Positions 9,705 through 19,205 are shown, counted from the stretch's first letter. The stretch is DNA of 42,500 nt from Prorocentrum cordatum (GCA_963575745.1 CAUYUJ010000880.1:364920-407419); one strand, 5' to 3'. Notes: generated by a model from the sequence alone, not told the origin. A program made the numbers and translations.

Positions 9705-9950
9705 AGCGTTTCCCAAGGCGTCTGCCCGGAAGCTCTCCCGAAGCTCCTTCGGAAGCTCCTTCCATCACCGGGCGCATTCCATTACTCGCAGAGTGCCTAC
9801 TCTGCTTTTACATAATTAATCGTAGATCCCCCTCGGGGGATCCAGGCCATTTGCGAGTAGTGACTTTGCGAGTAGTGGAACGCGCTCGTCTACTCCAGGA
9901 GCTTGAGAGCTCCCTCGAGAGACCTTTGGACAGCACTCTGGTGCTCCGCT
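9705..9950. repeat. Foldback-like inverted repeat (element Y)
   Basis: Left arm GCGCATTCCATTACTCGCA (about 9770) faces right arm TGCGAGTAGTGGAACGCGC (about 9868). Further out, GGAAGCTCTCCCGAAGCTCC-like sequence faces GGAGCTTGAGAGCTCC-like sequence. The inner arms pair well and the outer arms imperfectly. Confidence 0.55.
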
Positions 9951-9975
9951 GTTCGGATCTGGGATTGCACAAGTC

Positions 9976-10110
9976 GGCGCCTCTTCTTATTTCATTAATT
10001 ACGTCCCTGGCCCCCCGCTGGGCGGCGCACATGCCGCCGGTCATGATTTGCACCCCCCCCTCTTGGACACCCCCCTCTAGGCCGCTCCCGGAAACCAAAA
10101 AACCTCCATG
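9976..10110. repeat. Family Z repeat, copy 2
   Basis: Second copy of the repeat at 7604-7735, in the same orientation. Confidence 0.6.
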
Positions 10111-10215
10111 ATTTCTGCCCTGACCCGAGGGGGCCCGGGAGCGCTTCCCACGCAGGAAGTACATGCTCACGTCGTGGCCCCGCCCCCCCCCCAACGGGCC
10201 CCACCTCCCACGCCC

Positions 10216-10470
10216 ACCCCTTCCCCCTCCTCTCCTCCCTCCTCCTCCTCCTCCCCCTCCCCCCTCCTCCTCCTCCTCCTCCTCCTCCTTCCTCCTCCTC
10301 CCCCCCTCCTCCTCTCCTCCTCCTCCTCCTCCTCCTCCCTCCTCGTCCTCCTCCTCCTCCTCGCCTCCTCCTCCTCCCTCCTCCTCCTCTTCCCTCCTCC
10401 TCCTTCCCCTCCTCCTCCTCCTCCTCCTTCTCCTCCTCCTCCTCCTCCCCTTCTCCTCCTCCTCCTCCTC
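10216..10470. repeat. CCT tract upstream of LINE tail
   Basis: About 255 bp of CCT/CTC units ending directly at the truncated 5' end of the LINE RNase H fragment. Confidence 0.9.
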
Positions 10471-10476
10471 CGAAGG

Positions 10477-12035
10477 CTCCTGAGACGTTGTTTCACCGTA
10501 TATGGCAGTGCGAATGCAATGTTGATCACCCAGACTTTGACAGCACACAGGCCTTGTGCACTCAGGCGGCTGTACAGTGGGAGGCCGATCCTTCGTTGTG
10601 GCTGAGAGGTGTGCCAGCGAGAGATCTCACCTGCCCCCACTTCCTTGACCCCCTCGAGCCTCCTCCGAACACGTACCATGGCACCTCTCGGCTGTCTGAG
10701 GCCTGCGTCCAGCCTGGCCAGGACCCACCCTATCTTTTTGGGGATGGATCTGGGGGTAAGTACAGTAATGATCCCCGCAGGAGGCGCTGTGGTTCAGGAG
10801 TTGCTCTGATCAGTCGTGGTTCAGATGGCTCTTGGGAGCCTGTCTGCGGGGTCTCTGCCCCCCTCCTTGGGCCGCGGCAGACGGTGCCGCGAGCGGAGAT
10901 AGCTGCGCTCGCCATTGCCCTGGAGGAAACCACGGGGCCCATCATATATGTAACAGATTGCCAACCAGTTCTTGATGGATGGCGTGCTGGTCGTGCCCAC
11001 GGCAAGCTAGGCCCAAATCAGGATTTGTGGTATAGGGTGGCTGTGGCGCTTCGTAGCAGGGGTGAGGCTGAAGTGCAGATCGTGTGGACGGCCGCCCATC
11101 TTGAGGATACTGGTAGGGTGCTCACTGATTGGCAAACTTTCCTCACCTCGGGCAATATGTGCGCCGACGATTTTGCAGGTAAAGCCGCGGAGCAAGGCTT
11201 GCTGTTGTACACCCAGCAGCCTGTGCCCAAGACTGATATGTATGATTGTATAGCCCATTTTGTGAGACGCAGAGCCAGGCGCGCGTTGGCTTCAGCCCTG
11301 CAAGTCGATCCTTGGCAGGCGACCAGGTTGGGCAAGCAGCGAGTGCCTCCGCCCTCACAGCAGACTCGTGCTCTCACTGGTACCTCGCACGACTGCGAGC
11401 AGTATGGGTCGAAGTGGAGGTGCAGGCGGTGCTGTCAGGTCGTTCCGTCCTCACAGCTGCTCAGGTTTTGCGCCTTGCCCTGCCCTGGGCTTTCCCCAGC
11501 CGAAGAGTCGGCCGCCTCGCGGTGGTCGAATTTCGTTCGTCGGCGGGGGGAGGTCTGGATTGGCACAACCCTTGCGCACAGCACCCACCTTATTCATTTC
11601 TGGCCTGAATTTTCCCTGCATTTCTGTTCACAGTGCGGCATGACTGCCACGATCGATGGCAGGTGGCTTGCACGCAAATGCATGGTCCCCACCCCCAAAG
11701 GAGCTCAAAACCTTACTCGCTTAAGTAAAGGTATGTTTCCCTCGCACAAAGGGCCCCCGCGTTTCATCCAGCAGGTCCGTGCTGGAAGAGCGGCCGAGGA
11801 GGCCAACAGTGCGAGGAGAGCTCGGGGGGAGGTTGAGGCCAGTCATGGGGGGGGCGGAGTGGGCGGAGTGTCGTCGTCGGACGGGGATGGGTGTGAAGAG
11901 AGTGGGCGGCGCGCCGCGCGCGCTCTCTCGCGCGCGCCGCCCCCGCCCACGGCGCCGTCGACGCCGACTGCTACAGGCAGGCGGGCGCGCCGCCCAACCG
12001 TCCTTCCTCACCGCGGGGGCTCTTCTTCGGATTAG
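10477..12035 (+). pseudogene. 5'-truncated LINE: RNase H domain and Cys/His C-terminus
   Basis: One open frame of about 515 codons ending at a TAG (12033-12035). It opens with FHRIWQCE, like the end of the RT connection region. RNase H follows, numbered from the ATG at 10488: FGDGSG (Asp86), PRAEIAALAIALEE (Glu137), YVTDCQPVLDGW (Asp157), TAAHLE (His204) and CADDFAGKAAEQG (Asp227/228). All catalytic positions are kept. After a basic linker come two Cys/His clusters (HDCEQYG...WRCRRCC and HFCSQCGMTA...ARKC) that probably bind metal and nucleic acid, then a low-complexity tail. Endonuclease and RT are missing; a CCT tract replaces them. The long intact frame suggests a fairly recent copy. As a truncated element it is probably not a working gene. 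Confidence 0.85.
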
Positions 12036-12097
12036 CCCCCGCCAAGCTCGTTTTGTTTTGCACGGACGTTGTCCCTTCATGGTTACTTCTGGTTACT

Positions 12098-12235
12098 TCC
12101 TCCCCCTTCTCCTCCTCCTCCTCCTCCTCCTCCTGCTCCTCCTCCTCCTCCTCCTCCTCCTCCTCCTCTTTCTCCTTCTCCTCCATCTCCTCCTCCTCCT
12201 CCTGCTCCTCCGCCGCCGCCGCCGCCGCCTCCTCT
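12098..12235. repeat. CCT tract downstream of LINE tail
   Basis: CTC/CCT units begin about 60 bp after the LINE stop codon and end in a short GCC run. Confidence 0.9.
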
Positions 12236-12388
12236 TCTGCGCCAGCAAGCGGCCGGCAGCCAGGAGAGCTGCTCGTCGTAACCAAGGAGAACCAGGGGCC
12301 CTCCTCCGTGTACCGGTGGCCGGCGCGCCCGGCCCTCCTCTCTGCCAGGGGGGGGGCGGGCGCGGGCCACGAATGGGCCACGGCATGA

Positions 12389-12505
12389 AGTTGGGCATGT
12401 CCCTCTGCAGGAGGAGTATTCGTGAACAATTTAAAATTGTCGGGGGACGGACGTTTGACGATCCTTGTTATTGTTTGGAATGCGTTTTGACGGGTTTCTG
12501 TTCCC
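12389..12505. mobile_element. Family A MITE, truncated (left part)
   Basis: Starts AGTTGGGCATGTCCCTCTGCAG and GAGGAGTATTC like the other copies, but the GCCTGTAGG...GCCCGAC right end is absent. It abuts a family S copy at 12511. Confidence 0.6.
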
Positions 12506-12510
12506 GAAGT

Positions 12511-12660
12511 TCATTGGCGCGTAAGGAAGGCTGCCTGCGTAGGGCCGCGAGGCGGCGCCCGCGCCTCCAAAGGCGGCGCGCCACGCTGGCGACCCGCGTC
12601 AGCCGCGGGCGTGAGGTCGCCACGTCTTCTTGCGTGAGACCCGCTTCTTTCCGACTCGTT
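12511..12660. repeat. Family S dispersed repeat, copy 2
   Basis: TTGGCGCGTAAGG at the left and TCTTGCGTGAGACCCGCTTC at the right, matching other S copies; the middle is diverged. Confidence 0.5.
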
Positions 12661-12684
12661 TGACAGGCAGGTCCTGCCTAACTT

Positions 12685-12755
12685 AGTGGGCATCGTACCC
12701 ATGAGCTGATAGGCAGAATGAGCGAATGAGCTACTGGGCATCGTACCCATGAGTT
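12685..12755. repeat. Direct repeat TGGGCATCGTACCCATGAG x2
   Basis: Two copies about 48 bp apart (starting near 12687 and 12735). The sequence resembles the right end of element BB (4937-5093). Confidence 0.7.
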
Positions 12756-12757
12756 TA

Positions 12758-12909
12758 CCAGCCTCGAACTTATCCCTATCCCTAAGATTGACACGCCGAA
12801 AGGCGATGACAATCTTAGGGATGCGCCCTCAAAAAATAAGGGAATCCCTAAGATTGGCATCGTGATGAGGAGATGCCCAGCATAGGGATAGGGATATGTT
12901 CCAGGCTGG
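12758..12909. mobile_element. Family W TIR element with TA flanks
   Basis: Left end CCAGCCTCGAAC then TTATCCCTATCCCTA; right end TAGGGATAGGGATATG then TTCCAGGCTGG. The arms match at nearly all of 27 positions. A TA lies immediately outside both ends (12756-12757 and 12910-12911), as expected of a Tc1/mariner-type (Stowaway-like) insertion. An inner pair (CCCTAAGATTG against CAATCTTAGGG) adds a second stem. No coding capacity. Confidence 0.75.
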
Positions 12910-13106
12910 TAGTGAGTACCACACTTATCTCGGGCGTGCACAGAAGCTGGCCCCGGTGCACTTCGCTGTTTGGGGCGTCCTGGGGCACCCTTCACGGGCC
13001 CCCGGACGTTGTCGGCGAGCGACTCGAGACGAAGAGGGGGTCCTGGGGGAAGGCCCCCTGGGGACCGGACCCGCCTCCGTGGGGACCCGTCTGCCCCACG
13101 TCGAGG

Positions 13107-13469
13107 GAGGAGGAGGAGGAGGAGGAGGAGGAGGAGGAGGAGGAGGAGGAGGAGGAGGAGGAGGAGGACGAGGACGAGGAGGAGGACGAGGAGGGGACGA
13201 GGAGATAGAGGAGGAGGAGGAAGAGGAGGAGGAGGAGGAGGAGGAGGAGGAGGAGGAGGAGAGGAGGAGGAAGAGGAGTAGGAGGAGGAGGAGGAGGAGG
13301 TGGAGGAGGCGGAGGAGGAAAAGAGGATACAGCGAGGAGGAGGAGGAGGAGGAGGAGGAGGAGGAAAAGGAGGAGGTGGAGGAGGAGGAGAAGGAGGAGA
13401 GGAGGAAAAGGAGGGAGGAGGAGAGGAGGAGGAGGAGGAGGAGGAGGAGGTGGAGGCGGAGGAGGGGAA
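13107..13469. repeat. Long AGG/GGA purine tract
   Basis: About 360 bp of GGA/GAG units with minor interruptions. The Glu/Gly/Arg frames across it are artefacts. Confidence 0.9.
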
Positions 13470-13677
13470 GAAAGGCAGTGAGCTTCGGCGATCCGGCGCC
13501 CCTTCGCCGTGCCCCCTTGCGGGCCGTCCTCGAGGACGTATAGCTTCGGCGCTCGCCTCGCCTCGCCTCGGGGGACGCCGGCGGACCACTCTGCACCGGT
13601 CCTGGCCCGGAGGACGACGCAGAAGTCCCCCAGGGGGGGGCCGCCACGAAGCTACGACCTGGGCGCTGACGAGCATC

Positions 13678-13874
13678 GGCGGCGAGCGGGCGAGGGGGGG
13701 AAGTGAGAAGGGGCGGCCCAGAAGGCTCAGAAGTCCACCGGCCTTCTGAGACGTTCTCGAAGCCTTCCCCGAAGACAAGCAAAACTTCTCAGAAGGCGCG
13801 CGGGCTTCTGAGAAGTCCCGCCGCCTTCTGAGAAGGCCTCCTCCTTCTCATTCCCGCCCCTCGCTCGCCGCCGA
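13678..13874. mobile_element. Family F TIR element, copy 1 (inverted)
   Basis: Ends are ATCGGCGGCGAGCG and CGCTCGCCGCCGAT, an almost perfect inverted repeat. The interior is built of CTTCTGAGAAG and CTTCTCAGAAG palindromes. It is the reverse complement of 38454-38655. Confidence 0.8.
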
Positions 13875-14164
13875 TGATAGTCTGGAGTCGCGCTTTCCCT
13901 ACATGTTTCCCAGCATGGGAGCACAGCGTACTGGACCGCTCCCTGCGCCCGCACTGACAGCGTCGAGCACTTGAGCCCGACATCGGCACGCACACCTTGA
14001 AGTTCTCGACGATCCGAGGGCGATCCGGCCGTCTCGCGGCCCTCCCCGTCTTTTTCCCCTCCGCCCTCCCCCTTGCGCCGTGCCCGGTTCGCCTCCGACG
14101 CGCCCCGCCCACAGCCGACCGCCTGCTGGCTCCAGCTCGCCGCTGATCGAAAGAGCACGTGTCT

Positions 14165-14323
14165 CAGGAGGGGAAAAAACACACAGACACTATTAATCGT
14201 CGACGTCCGAGAAAATATCGGAAAATATGGGAAGTGGGTGGGAAGACAAACACCCAGAAAATATGGGAAAATATGGGGAATAGTTTTATGTGTGTGTGTA
14301 TTTGTGTGTCCTGGGGCCCCTTC
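14165..14323. repeat. Family C repeat, copy 1
   Basis: Begins CAGGAGGGGAAAAAACACAC and ends GTGTGTCCTGGGGCCCCTTC. The A/T-rich middle contains several GAAAATATGGGAA units and GTGGGTGGGAAGACAAACACCC. The ends are only loosely inverted (ACACACAGACAC against GTGTGTGT). Confidence 0.8.
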
Positions 14324-14434
14324 AGTGCCGACCTGCTTGCCCAATGCTTTCGGTCGCTCCCTCGGAGGCCGAGACCGCTGCACCCCGCCTGCTGGGGTGC
14401 TGCATGCTCCGAGCGCGTGCGCCCTCTCTTTCTC

Positions 14435-14750
14435 GGGGGCGAGCGAGGGGCAAAGGCGAGGAGGAGAGGGCCTTCTCAGAAGGCGGCGGGACGTCTCAGA
14501 CGCCCGCGCGCCCTCGGGGAAGTTTTGGGTGTCTTCGGGGCAGGCCTAGAGAACCTCCTCCTCCTCCTCCTTTTCCTCCTCCTCCTCCTCCTCCTCCTCC
14601 TCCTCCTCCTCCTTTTCCTCCTCCTCCTCCTCCTTCTCCTCCTCCTCCTCCTCCTCGTCCTCCTCCTCCTCCTTCTCAGAAGGCCAGGGGGCCTCCGAGC
14701 CTTCTGGGAAGGCCCGCCCCTCCTCACTTCCCTCTCTGGGCTGGCCGCCG
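14435..14750. mobile_element. Family F TIR element, copy 2, with internal CCT expansion
   Basis: Starts GGGGGCGAGCGAGGGG, has GCCTTCTCAGAAGGCGGCGGG and TTTTGGGTGTCTTCGGGG, and ends near CTGGCCGCCGAGCGAGG, in the same orientation as 38454-38655. Where the other copies read straight through AACTTCTCAGAAG, this one carries about 130 bp of CCT/CTC units (14548-14678). Confidence 0.75.
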
Positions 14751-14803
14751 AGCGAGGTGCTGCATTGGCTCCGGGCGTGGCTCCCTCCTTCGCTCGACTA
14801 GAC

Positions 14804-14997
14804 TCGGGCCGGGCGAAAGGGGGGGATTGGGAAGGGGGGTTACGAAATTTGCTGCATGCAGCTGGTTTCGGCCTCACCGAGGGGCCCATTCCTCGATACA
14901 TGGGCGCCTCCCGGCGCCAGGAGGCGCCGGGAAAATCAGCTACGTGAGCTGATTCTCAAACCCCCCCTTTGCTATCCCCCCCTTCCGCCCGACCCGA
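14804..14997. mobile_element. Family P TIR element, copy 1
   Basis: Left TCGGGCCGGGCGAAAGGGGG, right CCCCCCTTCCGCCCGACCCGA. The middle contains TACGAAATTTGCTGCATGCA, GGGCCCATTCCTCGA and AGCTGATTCTCAAACCCCC. The second copy is 39598-39776. Confidence 0.75.
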
Positions 14998-15735
14998 TAG
15001 ACGCGGGAGGTGACCCTTGCTGCGGGCCCAGTGGGGCCCCCCGATCGCCGAGACCGAAGCGGCAGCAGCGGCTGGCGCGCAAGGGTTTAGCCACCCCGCG
15101 TCCCCGTGAAGTCGCGCACCGCGCGGCCTCGGCAGCCCGGACCCCTTTCCCTGGGGCAGCCTGTCGCCACGGGGGCCCCCCGGGGCCGTGCACGGCCCCG
15201 GGCTCCGGCCTTGACGAGAGGCCTCTGGACGCAAAATAATTCAGAATGTCGGAGATTTGGTCGGCGTCGCCCCTACATGTTGATGCCACGTGTGCGCCCC
15301 CCCCCAGGGGCGAAGCGCGCGCCGAGAGATCTTATTGTATAGCCTCCGCGGCGGGAACTCTGACCACACCGTTCGGGAAACGATCTGCTACAAACTTGTT
15401 TCCGCTTCGCACCGCGACCGGCAGGTCCCGAAGAGCCCCATGGGCCGCCTGGAGACTTGGGCCTACGCGCGTAGAGAGGAAGTGATGTACAAGGGTGTCC
15501 CCGAAAACCTCGTTTCCCGAATGCAAAGCCCCTTCAGAAACAACGCGTCTGCGCTCGATGTTCTGGTCGGACGCACGCGTCCAAAGAGGACACACGATGC
15601 TACTGTGTCCTTCTGCGCCCCATCTGGGGGCGTCGTCGCCGCCTGGGCCAGAACCCGCTGCAAAAGTGTGACCCCCGGGGCCCCTGCTTTGGGGGCTCCT
15701 GCCCCGGCCCAGCCTCGCGAGAGGCGCGCGCCAGT
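14998..15735. other. No gene recognised; GC-rich spacer
   Basis: No repeat family or coding domain recognised across this stretch on either strand. Confidence 0.4.
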
Positions 15736-16108
15736 CAGGAGGGGAAAAAACACAGACACAATGATTCGTCGATTCCCAGGAAAAGATGGGAAAAAATGGG
15801 AAGTGGGGGGGAAGACAACAACCCAGAAAATATAGTAAAATACAGTCAACGCGCATGGTAAGGACAAACGACTTTTTCAAGGGTACCCTTGGGTCCTTGC
15901 CTGCCTCGGCCTCTGCGGCCCGTCCCTAGCAACTTTCGCAGGCCAGTTTCTCAGGTTACCTGGGGGTTTGGCCGCATGCCTCCCAGAATACTTCAACTTC
16001 GGCCTCCAAGGGCCTTGCGTCCTACCACGCGTCCTTACTATACATTTTCACTGTATCGGGAATCCTGTTATTTGTGTGTACTTATTTGCGTGTCCAGGGG
16101 CCCCTTTA
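15736..16108. repeat. Family C repeat, copy 2, interrupted by an O element
   Basis: The left part (15736-15842) and right part (16054-16108) form one C element. The interruption is the O element 15843-16053. Removing it and one TA restores the AAAATATCGGGAATCC sequence seen at this point in other C copies. Confidence 0.8.
15843..16053. mobile_element. Family O MITE, copy 2, nested in C
   Basis: CAGTCAACGCGCATGGTAAG at the left and TTTTCACTG at the right, with TA directly outside each end (15841-15842 and 16054-16055). Reversed, the right end reads CAGTGAAAATG followed by AGTAAGGACGCG, so the inverted ends extend beyond the first bases. The clean nesting defines both ends and the TA target duplication. 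Confidence 0.85.
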
Positions 16109-16540
16109 GCCAGGCTTGGCCCGCGAGGGCGCACAGGAACGCCCCGAGGCCCTGGCGAGGAGGACGCCCGCCCGCGGCCACTGACCGGAGGGGAAAAAAA
16201 ACACACAGACACAATTGATCGTCGATTCCCAGGGAAATATGGGAACATATGGATAGTGGGGGGGAAGACAAACATCCAGAAAATATCAGAAAATATGCGG
16301 AATCCTGTTATTTGTGTGCACTTATTTGCGTGTCCAGGGGCCCCTTTAGCCAGGCCTGGCCCGCGGGGGCGCCCAGGAACGCCCGAGGCCCTGGCGCGGA
16401 GGACGCCCACCCGCGGCCACTGACCAGAGGGGAAAAAGCACACAGACACAATTGATCGTCGATTTCCCAGAAAATCTGGGAAAATGTGGGGAGTGGGGGG
16501 GGAAGACCAAAACCCACAACATATGGGAAAATATAGGGAA
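16061..16540. repeat. About 240-bp tandem repeat built of family C plus linker
   Basis: AATCCTGTTATTTGTGTG occurs at 16061 and 16301 and, slightly changed, at about 16539. Each period (240 and about 238 bp) holds one C element and a GC-rich linker (GCCAGGC, GGCCCGCG, GAGGCCCTGGCG, GCGGCCACTGACC). Confidence 0.85.
16186..16348. repeat. Family C repeat, copy 3
   Basis: A full C element: GGAGGGGAAAAAAAACACAC to GTGTCCAGGGGCCCCTTT. Confidence 0.8.
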
Positions 16541-16585
16541 TCCTCTTACTTGTGTGTTTGCATTTGCGTGTCCCTGGGCCCCTTC
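16425..16585. repeat. Family C repeat, copy 4
   Basis: A full C element: AGAGGGGAAAAAGCACACAG to GTGTCCCTGGGCCCCTTCAC. Confidence 0.8.
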
Positions 16586-16591
16586 ACACTG

Positions 16592-17130
16592 ACCCTGAGA
16601 TCCTGGGGGCTCGGTTTTTTGAGTCGAGCGCTTTCGCCCAATTTCGGGCCCCGGGACCCTCGCAGAGCGATCCGCGTCGCTGTCGCAGCCCCTCGGGCCC
16701 CGAGTGGCGCAGAAGGATGCGGACCAGGCTCCGGTCGTGATTTTTCAGGACGCCTCAAGCCGAGTATGAGGGGGGACTCGGACGGGGCTGGGACGAGGAT
16801 GAGCCCGTTCCACGGCGTTCTGGAACATTCTCAGAGTGTTCTGGAACGCTCTGAGAAGGCCGTGGCACCCGATACATCTTCCAGAACCGCTGGATTTCAG
16901 AGATTCCCGATTTATCCAAATCCGATGTTATCCTCGTCCTGCCCTGAGATCCGACGCAGCTAAAACAACCGCAACATCGTAAACATCGTGCCCAGAGCCC
17001 TAGACCCCATCTCTCTGCGTCACTCAGAGCCTGATCGATCTGTGAGGGCCCCAGGGCCCAAACAACAAGGCTTAGACGCCCGGCTCGAAAAAATTGGGAC
17101 GCAAGGATCTCAGGGTGGCTTCGTCTTTCT
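16592..17130. mobile_element. Family T foldback element, copy 1
   Basis: The left arm starts ACCCTGAGATCCT and continues with CTCGGTTTTTTGAGTCGAGC; the right arm ends GGATCTCAGGGT preceded by GCTCGAAAAAATTGGGACGC. The imperfect inverted arms extend for roughly 85 bases or more. The centre holds a family U copy (16806-16945). One arm reappears alone at 25258-25432. Confidence 0.65.
16806..16945. repeat. Family U repeat, copy 2, inside T
   Basis: GTTCTGGAACATTCTCAGAG and GTTCTGGAACGCTCTGAG, then CTTCCAGAACCGC and ATTCCCGATTTATCC, ending ATCCTCGTCCTG, parallel to 7326-7470. Confidence 0.65.
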
Positions 17131-17270
17131 CGAGTAGGGGATCGACTACTTAACTTACGCTGCACCGCCGACCCCTTGGGGAGAGTCACTGTTGTGGCTT
17201 CTGGGTGCTGCGTGACTTATGCTTGTATTTATATCTAGTGGCCTTCGGTCCATCCTGCCACCATGCCTAG
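17131..17270. other. No gene seen
   Basis: Short spacer between the T foldback and the G-rich region. Confidence 0.4.
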
Positions 17271-17745
17271 GTTGTGGTTCAGAGGCCTCTTGGATATTCG
17301 TTCGGATCTCGTGAAAAGCCCCTCGGGGGCTTGCCCGAGATAGTTTGGAGGCCTCTGCGGGGCTGTTTTGGGGCCTCTGGGTTTTTTTGGGGGCTCTTGG
17401 AGCGTCCTGGGGCCTTCTTTGGGGCCCCTTGGGCAGTCTTGTGGCGGTCTTGGGTTCCTCTTGGGCCGTCTTCTAGCGCCGGAAGCCGGAAAACGCGAGA
17501 AAGACAAACACTTCGGAAAACACTAAGAAATCACCGAGTTGGGGCCTCTTGGGGTCCTTGAAGGAGGCCTCTGCGAAGCCTCTTGGGGAGTCTTGGAGGC
17601 ATCTGGAGCCGTCGGGAGGCCATCTCTGGCGTCTTGGGACGATATTTGGGAAACTCGGGGCCCTGTTGGACCGTCTGGGAGGTCTCTTGGGGCCCTCGTG
17701 GCCCGTTTGAGGCCTCGATGCCTTCCCAGCAGAATTTCTCGAGCA
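17271..17745. repeat. GGGGCCTCTTGG-type degenerate minisatellite
   Basis: Irregular repeats of GGGGCCTCTTGG / TTGGGGGCTCTTGG / GGAGGCCTCTGCG units. A related G-rich region lies at 37140-37340. Confidence 0.6.
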
Positions 17746-17849
17746 AGGTACACCCCGGCTGGCCTGGATAGACCCCCCCCCTCCAAATCGACCGGATCCG
17801 GCTCCCGGGGGAGGGGTTTGGGAAGGGGGATGCATCTCACACGCCGATG

Positions 17850-18040
17850 GAACCCCAAGGGGTCGGCGGATTTACCCATTCCTTGAGACATCCTGCGGAC
17901 ATCCTTCGGAGAATCTGGGAACCCCCTGCGGACATCCTTCGGAGACATCCTGCGGACATCCTGCGGACATCCCTGGGAACCCCAAGGGGTCGGCAGAATC
18001 TGGTCATTACAGCATTCTTTGAGACATCCTGCGGATATCC
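17850..18040. repeat. ACATCCTGCGG minisatellite
   Basis: Repeats of GACATCCTGCGGACATCCT(T/G)CGG. AACCCCAAGGGGTCGGC occurs at both sides (17853 and 17985), suggesting a larger duplicated unit. Confidence 0.8.
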
Positions 18041-18175
18041 TCGGTGCAAAGAAAAAAAGAATCTGGTTGTTCGTCGAATCTACGAAAAGTGCGCATTGCT
18101 TGTCCATTCGGCGAGAGAATCAATTATGGGGCAAATCAATCGTGCAGTCGATCCTCTACTCGAGTCTGAGGATTC

Positions 18176-18326
18176 AGTCGGGCATGTTCCTCTTCATGAG
18201 GAGTATTCAAAAATAGTATAAAAAAACTCTGGGGACGAGTCTCCCATTTTTGATTACTATTTGAGCATTTGTTGGCTATTTGGTTTTATTCATCCAGGAT
18301 CCGCCTGTAGGAGGACACGCCCGACT
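18176..18326. mobile_element. Family A MITE, copy 3
   Basis: AGTCGGGCATGTTCC to CACGCCCGACT, about 151 bp, with GAGGAGTATTCAAAAATAGT, CTGGGGACGAG, TTGATTACTATTTGAGCATT and CCGCCTGTAGGAGG in the standard order. Confidence 0.85.
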
Positions 18327-18523
18327 CAATCTTAGGGGCAACCACAACAACCTCGTCGGATGCCTGGGATCGACGAGCTCGACGAGAAAATCACTTTTGA
18401 GATAACCCGAAATGGTAGTCGATCCCCTACGCGAGTCTAGAGGGCAACAGCAAGCGCCTCAAAGGATGCCTGGGATGCTGCTCGGCGGCCAGGCTGCCCG
18501 CGCCCCGCGCCGCCCGCACCCTC

Positions 18524-18880
18524 CCCCCCCCTCCTCCTCCTCCTCCTCCTCCTCCTCCTCCTCCTCTCCTCCTCCTCCTCCTCCCCTCCTCCTCCTCCTC
18601 CTCCTCCTCCCCCTCCTCCTCCTCCTCCTCCTCCTCCTCCTCCTCCTCCTCCTCCTCCTCCTCCTCCTCCTCCTTCTCCTGCTTCTCCTCCCTCCTTCCT
18701 CCTCCTCCCTACACGGACCCGGTCCCAAGTCAGCGTCATATTTACCTCCTCTCCCTCCTTCCCTCCTCCCTCCTCTCCTCCCCTCCCTCCTCCTCCTCCT
18801 CCCCCTCCTCCTCCTTCTCCTCCTCCTCCTCCTCCTCCTCCTCCTCCTTCTCCTTCCTCCTCCTTCTCCTCGCCGCCGCC
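18524..18880. repeat. Two adjacent CCT tracts
   Basis: CCT/CTC units at about 18524-18715 and 18742-18880, separated by a short unique piece containing ACACGGACCCGGTCCCAAG. Confidence 0.9.
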
Positions 18881-19016
18881 GCTCCTCGTGGCTCGAGGGC
18901 GCCGCCGCCTCGCGGGGGGGGCGCGCCGCCGGGGGGGCCTGAGCACAGCGGCGAAGCGCCTCGGCTTTGGGCCGCAGCGCTTGTTTTTTGTCGTCGTCTC
19001 GCCGAGCGGCGCGGGC

Positions 19017-19205
19017 CCACAGACCCCCCCAGAGATCCAGCGCAGTGAAAAAATCAAGACGGAGCTTTTTCGCCGATGTTTCGGCCTCTAGAGGCCCTCG
19101 CCGGGCCCCAGGACCGTCAAAAAACGACTCGGGATGAAAAACCGGTCCTGGGGAATGTGGGTCGAGGCTTCCGGGGACCGCGTCTTGAAAAAATCACGAC
19201 ATCGG
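19017..19205. repeat. Family D repeat, copy 2
   Basis: CACAGACCCCCC, TGAAAAAATCAAGACGG, CGACTCGGGATGAAAAACCG, GGTCCTGGGGAATG and TTGAAAAAATCACGACATCGG, in the same order as copy 1 at 9413-9596. Confidence 0.7.

Noticed and set aside
12678-13778. 366-codon minus-strand open frame
   Set aside because: Mostly reverse complement of the AGG tract, with leader from element W.
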